From Vreelandella azerica (lineage in GTDB: Bacteria > Pseudomonadota > Gammaproteobacteria > Pseudomonadales > Halomonadaceae): a stretch of DNA of 64,000 bases. The stretch lies in NCBI RefSeq assembly GCF_013112225.1, contig NZ_JABFHI010000006.1, forward strand, positions 62,001-126,000. The letters run 5' to 3'. This document shows positions 8,488 to 17,539 of this stretch, in pieces (position 1 is the first letter of the stretch; the number at the start of each line of letters is the position of its first letter). Position numbers and translations under genes: made by a program. The notes below the pieces were generated by a model. That model worked only from the letters and a program-made list of their open reading frames with translations, did no database searches and was not told the DNA's origin.

Positions 8488-9674
8488 TTACTTGCTGCCT
8501 GCTTTCCACTGGAAGCCAAACCCGTAATGCTCGTCGGCTGGCTTATGGCTGCTGAAGTAATTGACTTCCTTGGAGATGCTCAAATCGCCATTTTTGTTTT
8601 CCAGCATGGCGATCACACAGAAATTCTCGTTCCGTCCGCTGGCATCCATCTGGATTTCAATTTCCGGTTGATCAGGCGCCTGGATTGACACGCGGCCGTT
8701 GGTTTCAGCCCAGTTGGCGACGCCCTCATAAATGAACGCAAACACCATGATGCGTTTGATATCACTCCACTGTTTGCCATTGATGTAGAGGTTCTCACCC
8801 TGGTTGATCGACCCCGTGCGGTCATCGCCATCCAGGAAAATGTAGGGTGGCTGTTCCAGGTTGCCAAAGTGTTTGCCCAAGGCCTGAACAATCCCCTTGG
8901 ACCCATCCTTGAATTCAAACATGCAGCCAAGATCAAGATCGATACCGCCCTGTTTACCCATCAACGAGCCCAGCAACCCTTTTTTGGCCGTGCCTGCGGT
9001 CTGGTTCCAGTTGAGATTGATATGGATTTTGCCAAAGGAAGCGGACTTTTTCTCCAGCGAAATGGTATCGCCTTTCTTGTCCAGGGTGATTTTGCTGAGA
9101 TTAACGGAGGATTTTTCCTGAGGTTTGGGGGTGGAGTAGGGGCCGCTGCTGGAGTGGGTGGTGACTGATTGGGCGACCCTTCGACTTCAACGCCAAAGTG
9201 CTCAGCCAGAGGCGCCATGCCGCCTGCAAAGCCCTGATCAACGGCTTTTACCTTCCAGTCACCATTGCGACGATACAGCTCGCAGACAATCAGGGATTTC
9301 TCGGGGCGCCCCGCACCCTGGCCACTAAAGTCAAACTGATCAGTACTCCCGGTCAGTTCAAAGCGGTAACCGTCTGATAGCGCTGACAGCCCAGGGTCAG
9401 CGGTCAGCACAAAGGCGATACGTTCAAGGTGGCCAGGGACTTTGCTGAGATCAACCGCAAAAGTAGCGCCTTCCTGTTGAATCAGTGCACCCGAGGGGTG
9501 GGTGGGCTGGTTAAAGAAAATGAAATCATCATCACTGGATACCTTCCCCGTGTTGGCCAGCAGAATGGCTGAGGCGTCGAGGCTCACGTTCTGCACATTA
9601 CCGACAATCAGGCGAAAGGTGAATTGCTCATTAGCAAGTTTAGCGTTTTGCCCTGCGATCAGCGTAGTAACCAT
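8488..9674 (-). CDS. terA: Two-domain TerD-family protein, TerA-like (frame break)
   Basis: About 395 residues, two TerD-like domains joined by a proline/alanine linker (TPAAAPTPPPKPQEKSS). Domain one starts TLIAGQNAKLANEQF and has VSLDASAILLA. Domain two has INLNWNQ, IDLDLGCMFEFKDG and ends FGFQWKAGSK. Both keep the acidic calcium-site pattern in part. The frame breaks in a G run at 9127-9131; one added base joins the domains. ATG at 9674 has AAGGGAT upstream. The gene points away from the rest of the Ter island, sharing the intergenic region with the DUF1523 operon. TerA is the best family match by length and domain order. Confidence 0.82.
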
Positions 9675-9806
9675 GGCGTTATCCCTTAGTTCGTCGATTG
9701 ATATCTGATAGAGAAGAACGTTGATGCGAAAACTGGCATCATGGCGAGTAATATTCAAACCTTAACATGCCGCTACTTTCAGCACTGAGTTAACAGGAGA
9801 TCATAG

Positions 9807-10436
9807 ATGAAACGCTTTGGATACGCTCTGATTGGAGTGATTGTCATCGCCATCGGCGCTGCCCTGCATTATGCCTTGCCACAGGTGGACGTGGTGCGCC
9901 TGATCGGCACTGACGTCAAGCGGGTAGATACCCAGGAAAGCGGTACGGATAACGAATCTGGCAACTCCGTCAGCACCACAGACGTCTACTTCGTGCTGAC
10001 GGAAACAGAGCAAGGGGAGCCGCGTAACTACCGCAATGAAGATGCCATTATTTACGGCAAGTTTGATAGCTCCAACCTGCATACCCGCGCCCGGTCGATT
10101 GCTCAGGACGAAGATAATCTGGTCGCCGTGCGCCATTACGGCTGGCGCCTGCCAATCTTTTCGATGTTCCCTAATGCGGTCAAGATCTGGCAGGTTGAAC
10201 CGGGCTATCGCCACTTGCCGCTGTTCAACATCGTCTTTCTGACCCTACTGGCGGCAGGCGTTGGCTATCTGGCATGGCGGGTTCGTCGTGTTCTGTCTGC
10301 CCGCCGTGAGGCGAACGAGGCCGCTCGGGTTGAGCGCGAAGCCCAGGCGGAACGTGAGCGCATGGCGCGCCGCGATAACGACGAAAGCCAGCGCGCCCGG
10401 GATGAGTTTCTGTCTGATGATAATTCTTCATCATGA
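9807..10436 (+). CDS. DUF1523 family membrane protein, first gene of the Ter metabolite operon
   Basis: 209 residues. Hydrophobic segments lie near residues 4-24 and 140-160, flanking a soluble domain that contains VRLIGTDVKRVDT and RNEDAIIYGKFDSSNL, the DUF1523 pattern. The C-terminal tail (about 165-209) is a charged coiled-coil-like run rich in R and E. Function of the family is unknown to me. AGGAGA precedes the start. Its last codons overlap the start of the phosphoribosyltransferase gene (ATGA), so the two are probably translated together, which ties this protein to the Ter pathway. Confidence 0.8.
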   Translation: MKRFGYALIGVIVIAIGAALHYALPQVDVVRLIGTDVKRVDTQESGTDNESGNSVSTTDVYFVLTETEQGEPRNYRNEDAIIYGKFDSSNLHTRARSIAQDEDNLVAVRHYGWRLPIFSMFPNAVKIWQVEPGYRHLPLFNIVFLTLLAAGVGYLAWRVRRVLSARREANEAARVEREAQAERERMARRDNDESQRARDEFLSDDNSSS

Positions 10437-11635
10437 CTGAGTACCTGTTGGGTACCGGCACCCTGACTCTTGAAATCGACGCTCATGAGGGAGACGGCAC
10501 GGGCGAGGCCCTTTTTCGGATCGCCGAGCGCCAGAACCCCAAGCGTGCCTTTCTGTTTGTCTCGACCGTGCTGGGCCGCCATATACCGGTCAGCGCTGCC
10601 CGCCATCGCGCCGCCCTGGATCAGCTGGCCGAAAAGCTGCTGGAACCGCTGGGAAGCGGGCCGGTGCTGGTGATGAGCTATGCGGAAACAGCCGTTGGCC
10701 TCGGGCTGGGCGTCTTTGATGGCCTGTGTCGCAAACGCCCGACCCTTGCAGTGGGCTATCTGCCCACTACACGGCTGTGCCCGGAAGGCGTCAGCCCCTG
10801 GCTGAATACCCGTGAAGAGCACTCACACGCGGCTGAGCATATGGTGTTGCCGCCCCAGGCTGGTGTGCTTCCCGACACGGAAGACGTCACCCTGGTGCTG
10901 GTGGATGATGAGACGACCACTGGCAACACCTTTAAAGGGCTTGTCGAAGCGCTTCATCAAGCTGGGGTTGCTGTGTCGAAAATCGTTCTGGTCACATTGA
11001 CGGACTGGTCGGATGGCGGCTGTATAGAAACCATCAAGCAAGCACTGCCTGGCGTTTCCGTCAGTGCGTTAGCGCTGCTCTCGGGGCGCTATGCCTGGTC
11101 TCCTGCTCCTGGTAGCCAGGTGCGCAGCCTTCCGCCAGCATGCGCGGCGGGTTGCCCGCCCTGGGCACCGGACCCCAGCGCTGCCTTCGGAGTGCCGCGA
11201 AGTGGGCTGAGTGCAGCTGCCATGGCGGCCGACAGGCTCGCCTGGGCCGACTATATCGACCGCCACCTGTGCCCCTTGCTCGCCCCGCAGTCGCGGGTGC
11301 TGGTGATTGGCACCGGCGAACACGTCTGGCACCCGTTTCTGGCGGCTGAACAGCTGGAGCGCCACGGCCATGCGGCAAGTTTTATTTCCACCACCCGTTC
11401 ACCCGTGCTGCCAGGCCCGGTGATCCAGCAGCAGATCACGTTTCCCGACCATTACGGCATCGGCATCACCATGTATCTCAATAACGTCGACCCCGAGGAG
11501 TGGGACGAGGTGATAGTGTTCACCGAAACCGGGCTCTCCGGTATTCCCGACGCGCTGACGTCGGCCCTGGGCCGATTTTGGGTGGTGGGTGGAAATCAGC
11601 AGGTACACTTGGTCAGGGAAGGCGCTATTTCATGA
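10433..11635 (+). CDS. Ter-operon phosphoribosyltransferase with TRSP domain
   Basis: 400 residues. The N-terminal half is a phosphoribosyltransferase (PRTase_2 type) with the PRPP-loop VDDETTTGNT at about residue 157. The C-terminal part (about 285-395) matches the TRSP domain that follows this enzyme class. These proteins are known from Ter stress operons, where a nucleoside-like metabolite has been proposed by comparative genomics. A region rich in P, C and W (about 230-255) is compositionally odd. It overlaps both neighbours by 4 bases, so it is the second gene of a coupled operon. The substrate is unknown. Confidence 0.85.
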   Translation: MTEYLLGTGTLTLEIDAHEGDGTGEALFRIAERQNPKRAFLFVSTVLGRHIPVSAARHRAALDQLAEKLLEPLGSGPVLVMSYAETAVGLGLGVFDGLCRKRPTLAVGYLPTTRLCPEGVSPWLNTREEHSHAAEHMVLPPQAGVLPDTEDVTLVLVDDETTTGNTFKGLVEALHQAGVAVSKIVLVTLTDWSDGGCIETIKQALPGVSVSALALLSGRYAWSPAPGSQVRSLPPACAAGCPPWAPDPSAAFGVPRSGLSAAAMAADRLAWADYIDRHLCPLLAPQSRVLVIGTGEHVWHPFLAAEQLERHGHAASFISTTRSPVLPGPVIQQQITFPDHYGIGITMYLNNVDPEEWDEVIVFTETGLSGIPDALTSALGRFWVVGGNQQVHLVREGAIS

Positions 11636-12402
11636 CACCCACCGATGCTTCGCCACCCGGGCTGCCCGAAAGTGCCCAGCGCCCTGTGCTGTTTACTGAC
11701 CTTGACGATACCCTCTTCCAGACGGCGCGCAAGATGACTGAACCCGTCTGCGCATCGCGCCTCGCGGCAGAGGCCACCAATGGCCATCATTCCTACATGA
11801 CGGTTTCTCAGGCCGCAATGACGGCCTGGTTACTCAAGGCCACCTGCCTGGTGCCGGTAACGGCACGCTCGACAGAAGCGCTCTCGCGCTGTCGCATCCC
11901 GTTTGATAGCTGGAAGATTGCGTCTAACGGTGCGGTGATTCTCTCGCCTGATGGCAAGATTGAACGGGACTGGTCGCACCACATCAGCCGCCTTTCAGGC
12001 GAGGCTGAAGCGGGCCTTGAGGCACTGAACGCCGAGACGGCCAAGCACAATGCCGTCGAGCGTTTTCGTCACTGGATTGTGCGTGAAGAAGGGCGCCCGA
12101 TCTATTTCTGCGTCAAGTCCAATGGCGAGGAAGCCTGGCTTGATGACCTTGAAGGGTTTCTACGCACCCTGGCGGGTGAGCAGTTTGTCTACCATCGCAA
12201 TGGTAATAATCTGAGCTTTACGCCCCAAGGCATTTCAAAGCGCGCCGCTGTGGCTCACCTTATCGACATACGCTCGGAAATTCGGCACGGTATCATTCTG
12301 GCCATGGGTGATAGCCTGACGGATCTGCCGTTTATGCAGTTGGCCAATATGATGATGATACCGCCAGCGTCCCAGGTTGCCAGCGCGATTGGCAAGGAGT
12401 AA
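11632..12402 (+). CDS. HAD-family phosphatase of the Ter operon
   Basis: 256 residues. HAD motif I is DLDDT at residues 23-27, motif II is in PVTARST, motif III is the lysine in GISKRAAV, and motif IV is GDSLTDLPFM near residue 225. The layout is that of Cof/sucrose-phosphatase type (C2 cap) phosphatases. In Ter operons a HAD enzyme is thought to remove phosphate from the pathway intermediate. Start ATG at 11632 sits inside the stop of the previous gene (ATGA) and a longer in-frame start at 11500 would overlap that gene by 135 bases, so it was rejected. Confidence 0.85.
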   Translation: MTPTDASPPGLPESAQRPVLFTDLDDTLFQTARKMTEPVCASRLAAEATNGHHSYMTVSQAAMTAWLLKATCLVPVTARSTEALSRCRIPFDSWKIASNGAVILSPDGKIERDWSHHISRLSGEAEAGLEALNAETAKHNAVERFRHWIVREEGRPIYFCVKSNGEEAWLDDLEGFLRTLAGEQFVYHRNGNNLSFTPQGISKRAAVAHLIDIRSEIRHGIILAMGDSLTDLPFMQLANMMMIPPASQVASAIGKE

Positions 12403-12404
12403 GC

Positions 12405-13505
12405 ATGCCCGAATCCCGCAAGCCTCTTCAGCACAGCTATGCGCCTGAAGATGTTACCTTATTGCTTACCCCGATCCGCATAGCGCCGACGGATATTGCC
12501 GAAAAGGAGCGCCTGATCCAGGCCGGGCAAGCACACTATTCTGAAATGATCTCTGAAGAGCGCCGCCCGGACGCCCGTTACCTGGCGATCTACGAACAGG
12601 CGCTGGAACGCCATCTGGAGCGGATTGCCGCCGATATTGCCCGAATTGCCCTGCGCATCCGCCAGGATATTGCCGACAGTGAGTTATCCCCAGCGCTGTC
12701 GTTGTGTTCCTTGGTGCGCGCGGGCATCCCCTATGGGGTGCTACTAAGACGCGCCCTGGCTCATTTGGGCGTTGATGTTGTGCATTATGCCGTCTCGATC
12801 ATCCGTGACCGTGGGCTGGATGCAGCGGCGATGGGCCACGTACGCGCCGAGCGCCCCGATGCCGATATCCTGTTTGTGGATGGCTGGACCGGCAAGGGCG
12901 CGATTTCTGGCGAGCTGACCCGCGCCTGGCGGGCGCTCTCTGGCCAACCGCCGCGTCTTGTGGTGCTGGCGGACCCTTCGGGCCACGCCTGGCTGTCAGG
13001 TTCCCACGACGACTGGCTGATTCCTAGTGGCATCCTGGGGGCTAATGTGTCCGGCCTGATTAGCCGTTCAATCCTGCGCCCTGATCTAGTCGCCCCAGGC
13101 GATTTTCACGCTGCCATGACGGTAGATCACCTTGCCGATATCGACTATTCGCGTGGGTTTGTGGATAGGGTCATGGCGGTATTTGACGCTGCGCTGACCC
13201 AGGCAACCCCCGCTGAGCGCGACTCGGCGCTGCGCGGGCGTCATCAGAAGCAAGCGGCTGCGTGTGTGCAGGCCATTGCCGCGCGTCACGACGTTGATAA
13301 CCTCAACCGCATCAAGCCGGGTATCGCTGAAGCCACGCGGGCGGTCTTGCGCCGCCGGCCGCGTAAGGTTTACCTGCGCGACGCCGATGACCCGGATCTG
13401 GCGGCGCTGGTTCACCTGTGCCAGCAGGATGGCATTGAAACAGAAGTGAATCCTGACCTTACCGGTCCCTTCCGGGCGATTACCCTGATCGAGAAGGTGT
13501 CCTGA
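12405..13505 (+). CDS. Ter-operon phosphoribosyltransferase with C-terminal PELOTA domain (StiP family)
   Basis: 366 residues. The family was once labelled cysteine protease StiP, later seen as a PRTase (PRTase_1). Visible motifs: SLVRAGIPYGVLLRRAL near 105 and the PRPP-loop-like VDGWTGKG near 158-165. The last 80 residues (KPGIAEATRAVLRRRPRKVYLRD onward) match the PELOTA_1 RNA-binding-like domain. Together with the previous two genes it forms the core of the proposed nucleoside-like pathway. Two bases separate it from the HAD gene. Function is family inference; no product is known to me. Confidence 0.83.
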   Translation: MPESRKPLQHSYAPEDVTLLLTPIRIAPTDIAEKERLIQAGQAHYSEMISEERRPDARYLAIYEQALERHLERIAADIARIALRIRQDIADSELSPALSLCSLVRAGIPYGVLLRRALAHLGVDVVHYAVSIIRDRGLDAAAMGHVRAERPDADILFVDGWTGKGAISGELTRAWRALSGQPPRLVVLADPSGHAWLSGSHDDWLIPSGILGANVSGLISRSILRPDLVAPGDFHAAMTVDHLADIDYSRGFVDRVMAVFDAALTQATPAERDSALRGRHQKQAAACVQAIAARHDVDNLNRIKPGIAEATRAVLRRRPRKVYLRDADDPDLAALVHLCQQDGIETEVNPDLTGPFRAITLIEKVS

Positions 13506-13506
13506 C

Positions 13507-14490
13507 ATGCACCGTTTTGACGCTTACTCGCTGGGGGCCACCCTTTACATGCCGGTTTTACATCCTCGGGTTGCTGATATTCTCCACGGTCGCCTGCCAC
13601 CGCCTGCCGCATCAATTGTTCTGTGCCTTGAGGATGCGCTGGCCGCCCAGGATGTTGACGATGGCCTCCGCTGCCTTGATCAGCTAATGAGTGACCTGCC
13701 CCAGCGCCTGCCGGTGCGTACCTTCTTGCGCCCTCGAAACAGGGAAATGGCGTATGCGCTGAGCGCTCGGACAGCGGGAACGGCGATTGAGGGGCTGGTT
13801 GCGCCCAAGGTTGTTCCAGAAACGTTGCCTGATTGGCTCGCGCTGACGCGAGACGCCGGGCTTGCCGTCATGCCCACGCTTGAAAGCGCCTGCTTCTTTG
13901 ATCCCGGCAAGATATGCGCCTTGCGTGACATCCTGGATGATCACCCGGAGGATGCCTCTCGTCTCGCGGCCATCCGCTTGGGCGGCAATGATCTGCTCTC
14001 AACCCTGGCCCTGCGGCGTGAGCGGGGAATCACCTCCTGGGAAGGCCCGCTTGGCTGGGTTCTCTCCATGGCCAGCAGTATTCTGATTGCAGCGGGCTAC
14101 CCGGTGGCGGCTCCGGTCTATGATGTGATTGATGACCTTGAAACATTGCGACGCGAAACGCTTCGCGACGTGGCGGCCGGCTTTATCTCGAAAACCGTGA
14201 TTCATCCGGCCCAAACGCCGGTTATCAACCGCGCCTTTCAAGTGTTGAGAGCAGACGTTGAACATGCCCGGGCCGCTTTGGATAGTGAGGCACAGGCAGT
14301 CTTCAAGGTGGGCGGAATGATGTGTGAACCTGCGACCCATCGCGCTTGGGCAAGACGCACACTGGCGCGCCAGAAAGTGTTCGGAGTTATTGGTGAGGTT
14401 GATACAACTACCGGCGTCCATGCAACTGAAGCAGCACCGTCCGGGCAATATCACCCGTTAGCGGCGGCCTCCCACACGCCCATTAGTTGA
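13507..14490 (+). CDS. CitE/HpcH-like TIM-barrel C-C bond lyase of the Ter operon
   Basis: 327 residues. The CitE-like metal and substrate motifs are present: CLEDAL with E42 and D43, FLRPRN near 75, PKVVPET near 100, LGGNDLL near 158 and SKTVIHPAQ near 240. This is the C-C_Bond_Lyase type found with Ter genes, related to citrate lyase beta and malyl-CoA lyases. It follows the PRTase-PELOTA gene by one base. It ends the tight operon; 182 bases then lie before the next TerD-family gene. Substrate unknown. Confidence 0.83.
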   Translation: MHRFDAYSLGATLYMPVLHPRVADILHGRLPPPAASIVLCLEDALAAQDVDDGLRCLDQLMSDLPQRLPVRTFLRPRNREMAYALSARTAGTAIEGLVAPKVVPETLPDWLALTRDAGLAVMPTLESACFFDPGKICALRDILDDHPEDASRLAAIRLGGNDLLSTLALRRERGITSWEGPLGWVLSMASSILIAAGYPVAAPVYDVIDDLETLRRETLRDVAAGFISKTVIHPAQTPVINRAFQVLRADVEHARAALDSEAQAVFKVGGMMCEPATHRAWARRTLARQKVFGVIGEVDTTTGVHATEAAPSGQYHPLAAASHTPIS

Positions 14491-14672
14491 GTCACTGAGT
14501 CAAGCCATTGTCTCTTTGAACCACACACTCAACCGATAGGCGTCCAATGAGTCGCGAAAGTGGCTTTAAAAAGCGGAACTCTACCCCCACTATCAGTACT
14601 AAGTGATTATAAATTCAATGCGCATCACCTTGTCATTGAATCCATTGAACCATCATCAGGAGCGCCATCAGC

Positions 14673-15267
14673 ATGGCAATTTCACTCAGCAAGGGCCAGA
14701 CCATTTCCCTGGCCAAGAACAACGATTCAGGCTTGAGTAAGGTCTTTATGGGCTTGGGGTGGGATCCGGTTCAGAAAAAAGCGGCGGCTTTCTGTCCTCC
14801 CTGTTCGGCGGCGGTGGCGGGGGTGACATTGACCTGGATGCCAGCGTGATTCTGCTGGATTCGGCCAAGAAGCCTGTCGATACCGTCAGCTTTGGTCAAC
14901 TGGTATCCAAGGATGGCGCGATTCGTCATGGCGGCGATAACCTGACAGGTGCAGGTGAAGGCGACGATGAAGTTATCTATGTCAACCTGACCGATCTGCC
15001 CTCGAACGTCATGCACCTTGTTTTTACCGTCAACAGCTTCCGTGGCCAGACGTTCAATGAGGTTGAAAACGCCTTTTGCCGCCTCGTCGATGAAGCGAAA
15101 AATGAAGAACTATGCCGTTACACCCTGACCGATCAGGGGGCCATACCGGCGTTATCATGGCTTCCATGTCCAGAACCGCTGAGGGCTGGACGATGACGGC
15201 TCACGGCAAGCCTGGGTCAGGACGCACCGTCAATGATCTTGCCCAGGATGCTGTATCCGTTGTCTGA
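14673..15267 (+). CDS. TerD-family protein, TerZ-like (two frame breaks)
   Basis: About 198 residues when two breaks are repaired. The start MAISLSKGQTISL is at 14673. A run of six A at 14775-14780 lacks one base, joining LGWDPVQKK to SGGFLSSLFGGGGGG and IDLDASVILLD. A second break in the G run 15136-15140 hides the end, which then reads GGHTGVIMASMSR and finishes at DAVSVV. The glycine-rich loop before DIDLDAS is typical of TerZ and not of TerD. The calcium-site acids (GDNLTGAGEGDDE) are kept. It leads the second Ter group. Confidence 0.82.
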
Positions 15268-15315
15268 TCACAGGCTCTGAGGCTATATAACGCATCACTT
15301 GAAAGGAGAAACAAG

Positions 15316-15768
15316 ATGGCTATGAACTGGTTGAAAGAAAACATCACCAAGGCGCGCGAAAATCTCACCGCTGAGGTTGCGAAATTTAAAAACCGCTCCT
15401 TTATGGAAGCCGTGGTCGCAGGCTGTGCCCTGGTCGCCACCGCTGACGGTACGGTAGATGCTTCCGAGAAGCAGAAGATGACCGCTTTTCTTGAGCGCTC
15501 TGATGAAATGAAGCATTTCGATATCCGTCAGGTGATCGAAGTCTTCAACAAAACCGTCGGCGATTTCGAGTTTGATCAAGCGATTGGCAAAGCTAACGCC
15601 CTGAAAACCATTGCTAAGGTTCGTGACAAGGACGATCAGGCCAGAATGGTGGTTCGCGTCGTGTGTGCCATTGGTGCCGCCGACGGTGATTTTGATGATG
15701 ACGAGAAGGCCGTCGTACGCGAAATTGCCCAGGAGCTTGGCCTCAAACCTGAAGAGTTCGATCTTTAA
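15316..15768 (+). CDS. terB: Tellurite resistance protein TerB
   Basis: 150 residues, the usual TerB length. An all-helical acidic protein with two conserved acidic stretches, VATADGTVDASEKQKM near 41-56 and GAADGDFDDDEKAV near 118-131, which are the proposed metal-binding sites of the family. AAAGGAGA precedes the ATG. TerB is cytoplasmic and associates with TerC and TerD proteins in other bacteria, but there is no TerC gene in this window. Lies between the TerZ-like gene and a cation exchanger. Confidence 0.92.
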   Translation: MAMNWLKENITKARENLTAEVAKFKNRSFMEAVVAGCALVATADGTVDASEKQKMTAFLERSDEMKHFDIRQVIEVFNKTVGDFEFDQAIGKANALKTIAKVRDKDDQARMVVRVVCAIGAADGDFDDDEKAVVREIAQELGLKPEEFDL

Positions 15769-15826
15769 GCGCTTTGTTTACCCTGACTGACTCTCTTCTT
15801 ATTGCTGCATTTTTTCAGGAATCAAC

Positions 15827-16804
15827 ATGCACGAACTCAGTACCTACCAGCTTTCCCTCATTGCACTTGGCGCTATAGCATTTGGCGTCTGGCTGCTAAT
15901 CAAGGGAGGGGACTGGACGGTTGATAATGCAGTAACAGTGGCAGGGCGCCTGGGGCTATCCAAGCTGTTTATTGCTGCTACTGTGGTAGCCTTTGGCACT
16001 TCGGCGCCGGAGCTTTTTACCTCGATTAACGCCAACCTGTCGGGGTTTCCCGGCATCTCGGTAGGTAATGTCATCGGCTCTAACATTGCCAACGTCTTTA
16101 TGGTGATTGCCGTGGCGGCGATGATTGCACCGGTCGTCTTCAGTCGTTCCGATGTAAGGCTGGATACGATTGTGATGCTGGTGGCAACTGCCGGTATGGT
16201 GGCCGCGATACTCGCCGGCATCCTGCCTCTCTGGGGTGGCCTGGTGATGCTGGCAGCGCTGGTGGGTTACGTGTTCTACCAGTACAAGGCCAGTAAGCTC
16301 GATGTGGATGAAGTTGAGGAACATGACGCCGGCGGTCGCTTTCCGGGGCTGATGCTGCTGGTGGGTATCCTGACTCTGCTGGTGGGCTCTGAGGTTCTGG
16401 TTCAGGGGGCGGTGGCAGGTGGGCTGGCCCTTAATGTTCCTGAAGCGGTTATTGGCATGACAATGATTGCCTTCGGCACTTCGCTGCCTGAATTGACCGC
16501 CTGTGTTGCGGCGGCGCGCAAAGGCCAGAACGATATGATTGTCGGTGGCATCATCGGCAGTAATATATTCAATATCTTTTCGGTCATGGCCATTTCTGCC
16601 ATCGCACGGCCACTGTTGATTGATCCACGCTTTGCGTCTCTGGATCTGGTCGCCGTCGTTGCAGTGACCCTGGTCTTCGCCGCCTTTCTGCTCTTTGTGG
16701 GCAAAATCGGGCGCGTCGCAGGCGCGGTTATGGCGGTGTGCTATGTTGCCTTTATCGTGGCGCAATACACGGTGGCAGACAGTCTTGTGGTTGTTACTCC
16801 CTAA
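15827..16804 (+). CDS. CaCA-family Na+/Ca2+ exchanger, YrbG-like
   Basis: 325 residues, about ten membrane segments. Both alpha repeats are intact: AFGTSAPELFTS with GNVIGSNIANV near 55-88, and AFGTSLPELTAC with GGIIGSNIFNIF near 217-250. The glutamate in each SAPE/SLPE motif is the ion ligand in this family. A short acidic loop (DVDEVEEHDAGG) joins the halves. It exchanges sodium or potassium for calcium across the inner membrane. Its place between terB and terD, where TerC often sits, suggests calcium handling belongs to this Ter system. Confidence 0.88.
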   Translation: MHELSTYQLSLIALGAIAFGVWLLIKGGDWTVDNAVTVAGRLGLSKLFIAATVVAFGTSAPELFTSINANLSGFPGISVGNVIGSNIANVFMVIAVAAMIAPVVFSRSDVRLDTIVMLVATAGMVAAILAGILPLWGGLVMLAALVGYVFYQYKASKLDVDEVEEHDAGGRFPGLMLLVGILTLLVGSEVLVQGAVAGGLALNVPEAVIGMTMIAFGTSLPELTACVAAARKGQNDMIVGGIIGSNIFNIFSVMAISAIARPLLIDPRFASLDLVAVVAVTLVFAAFLLFVGKIGRVAGAVMAVCYVAFIVAQYTVADSLVVVTP

Positions 16805-16880
16805 TCCATGGGTCATTGTTAGGGGCGGCATCTGAATAGTTCGCACGCAAACGTCACAGCAAACGAAAGGAGACACGCAT

Positions 16881-17462
16881 ATGGCACTATCGCTTTCCAA
16901 GGGTGGCAACATCTCGCTGTCAAAGACCGACCCAGGGCTCAAGAATATCCTGATCGGGCTTGGCTGGGACGAGCGTGCCACTTCTGGCAATGATTTCGAT
17001 CTGGACGCTTCGGTCTTTATGATCAACAGCGAAGGCAAAGTGCGCAGCGACGCAGATTTCATCTTCTATGGCCAGCTTAAGTCGGCCGATGGTTCCGTCG
17101 TGCATACGGGGGATAACCGCACCGGCGAAGGCGAAGGCGACGACGAGGCTATTGAAGTCAATCTTGATGGGGTGCCCGCCGATATCCAGCGTCTGGTGGT
17201 GACGGTGACCATCCATGAAGCAGACAACCGTAAGCAGAATTTTGGCATGGTGCAGAACGCCTTTATACGGGTCGTCAATAACGATACCGGTAATGAGGTG
17301 GTGCGCTACGATCTGAGCGAGGATTACTCTACTGAAACCGCCCTGGAGTTCGGCGAGGTCTATCGACACAACGGCGAGTGGAAATTCCGCGCCGTTGGCC
17401 AAGGCTATGCAGGCGGCTTGCTGGCCATGTGCCAGCGTTATGGTGTTAATGCCACAGCGTAA
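16881..17462 (+). CDS. terD: TerD-family calcium-binding stress protein
   Basis: 193 residues, single TerD domain. Ca2+-site motifs [10 protein letters not shown] near 35-44 and [14 protein letters not shown] near 77-90 are complete, as is the C-terminal [20 protein letters not shown] precedes the start. The next gene is a close paralogue, so one arose by duplication. TerD proteins confer tolerance to tellurite and oxidative or phage stress in other bacteria, though the mechanism is not settled. Confidence 0.9.
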   Translation: MALSLSKGGNISLSKTDPGLKNILIGLGWDERATSGNDFDLDASVFMINSEGKVRSDADFIFYGQLKSADGSVVHTGDNRTGEGEGDDEAIEVNLDGVPADIQRLVVTVTIHEADNRKQNFGMVQNAFIRVVNNDTGNEVVRYDLSEDYSTETALEFGEVYRHNGEWKFRAVGQGYAGGLLAMCQRYGVNATA

Positions 17463-17539
17463 CCCAACGCTTGGCGGCTGAAGCAGCCAGGCGTTTACGA
17501 TTCAACGTGAACGATCCAATATGAACAAAGGAGCCAGAT

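Noticed and set aside
11500..11631. Longer start for the HAD gene
   Set aside because: It would overlap the phosphoribosyltransferase by 135 bases and adds residues with no HAD character; the ATGA overlap at 11632 is the better start.
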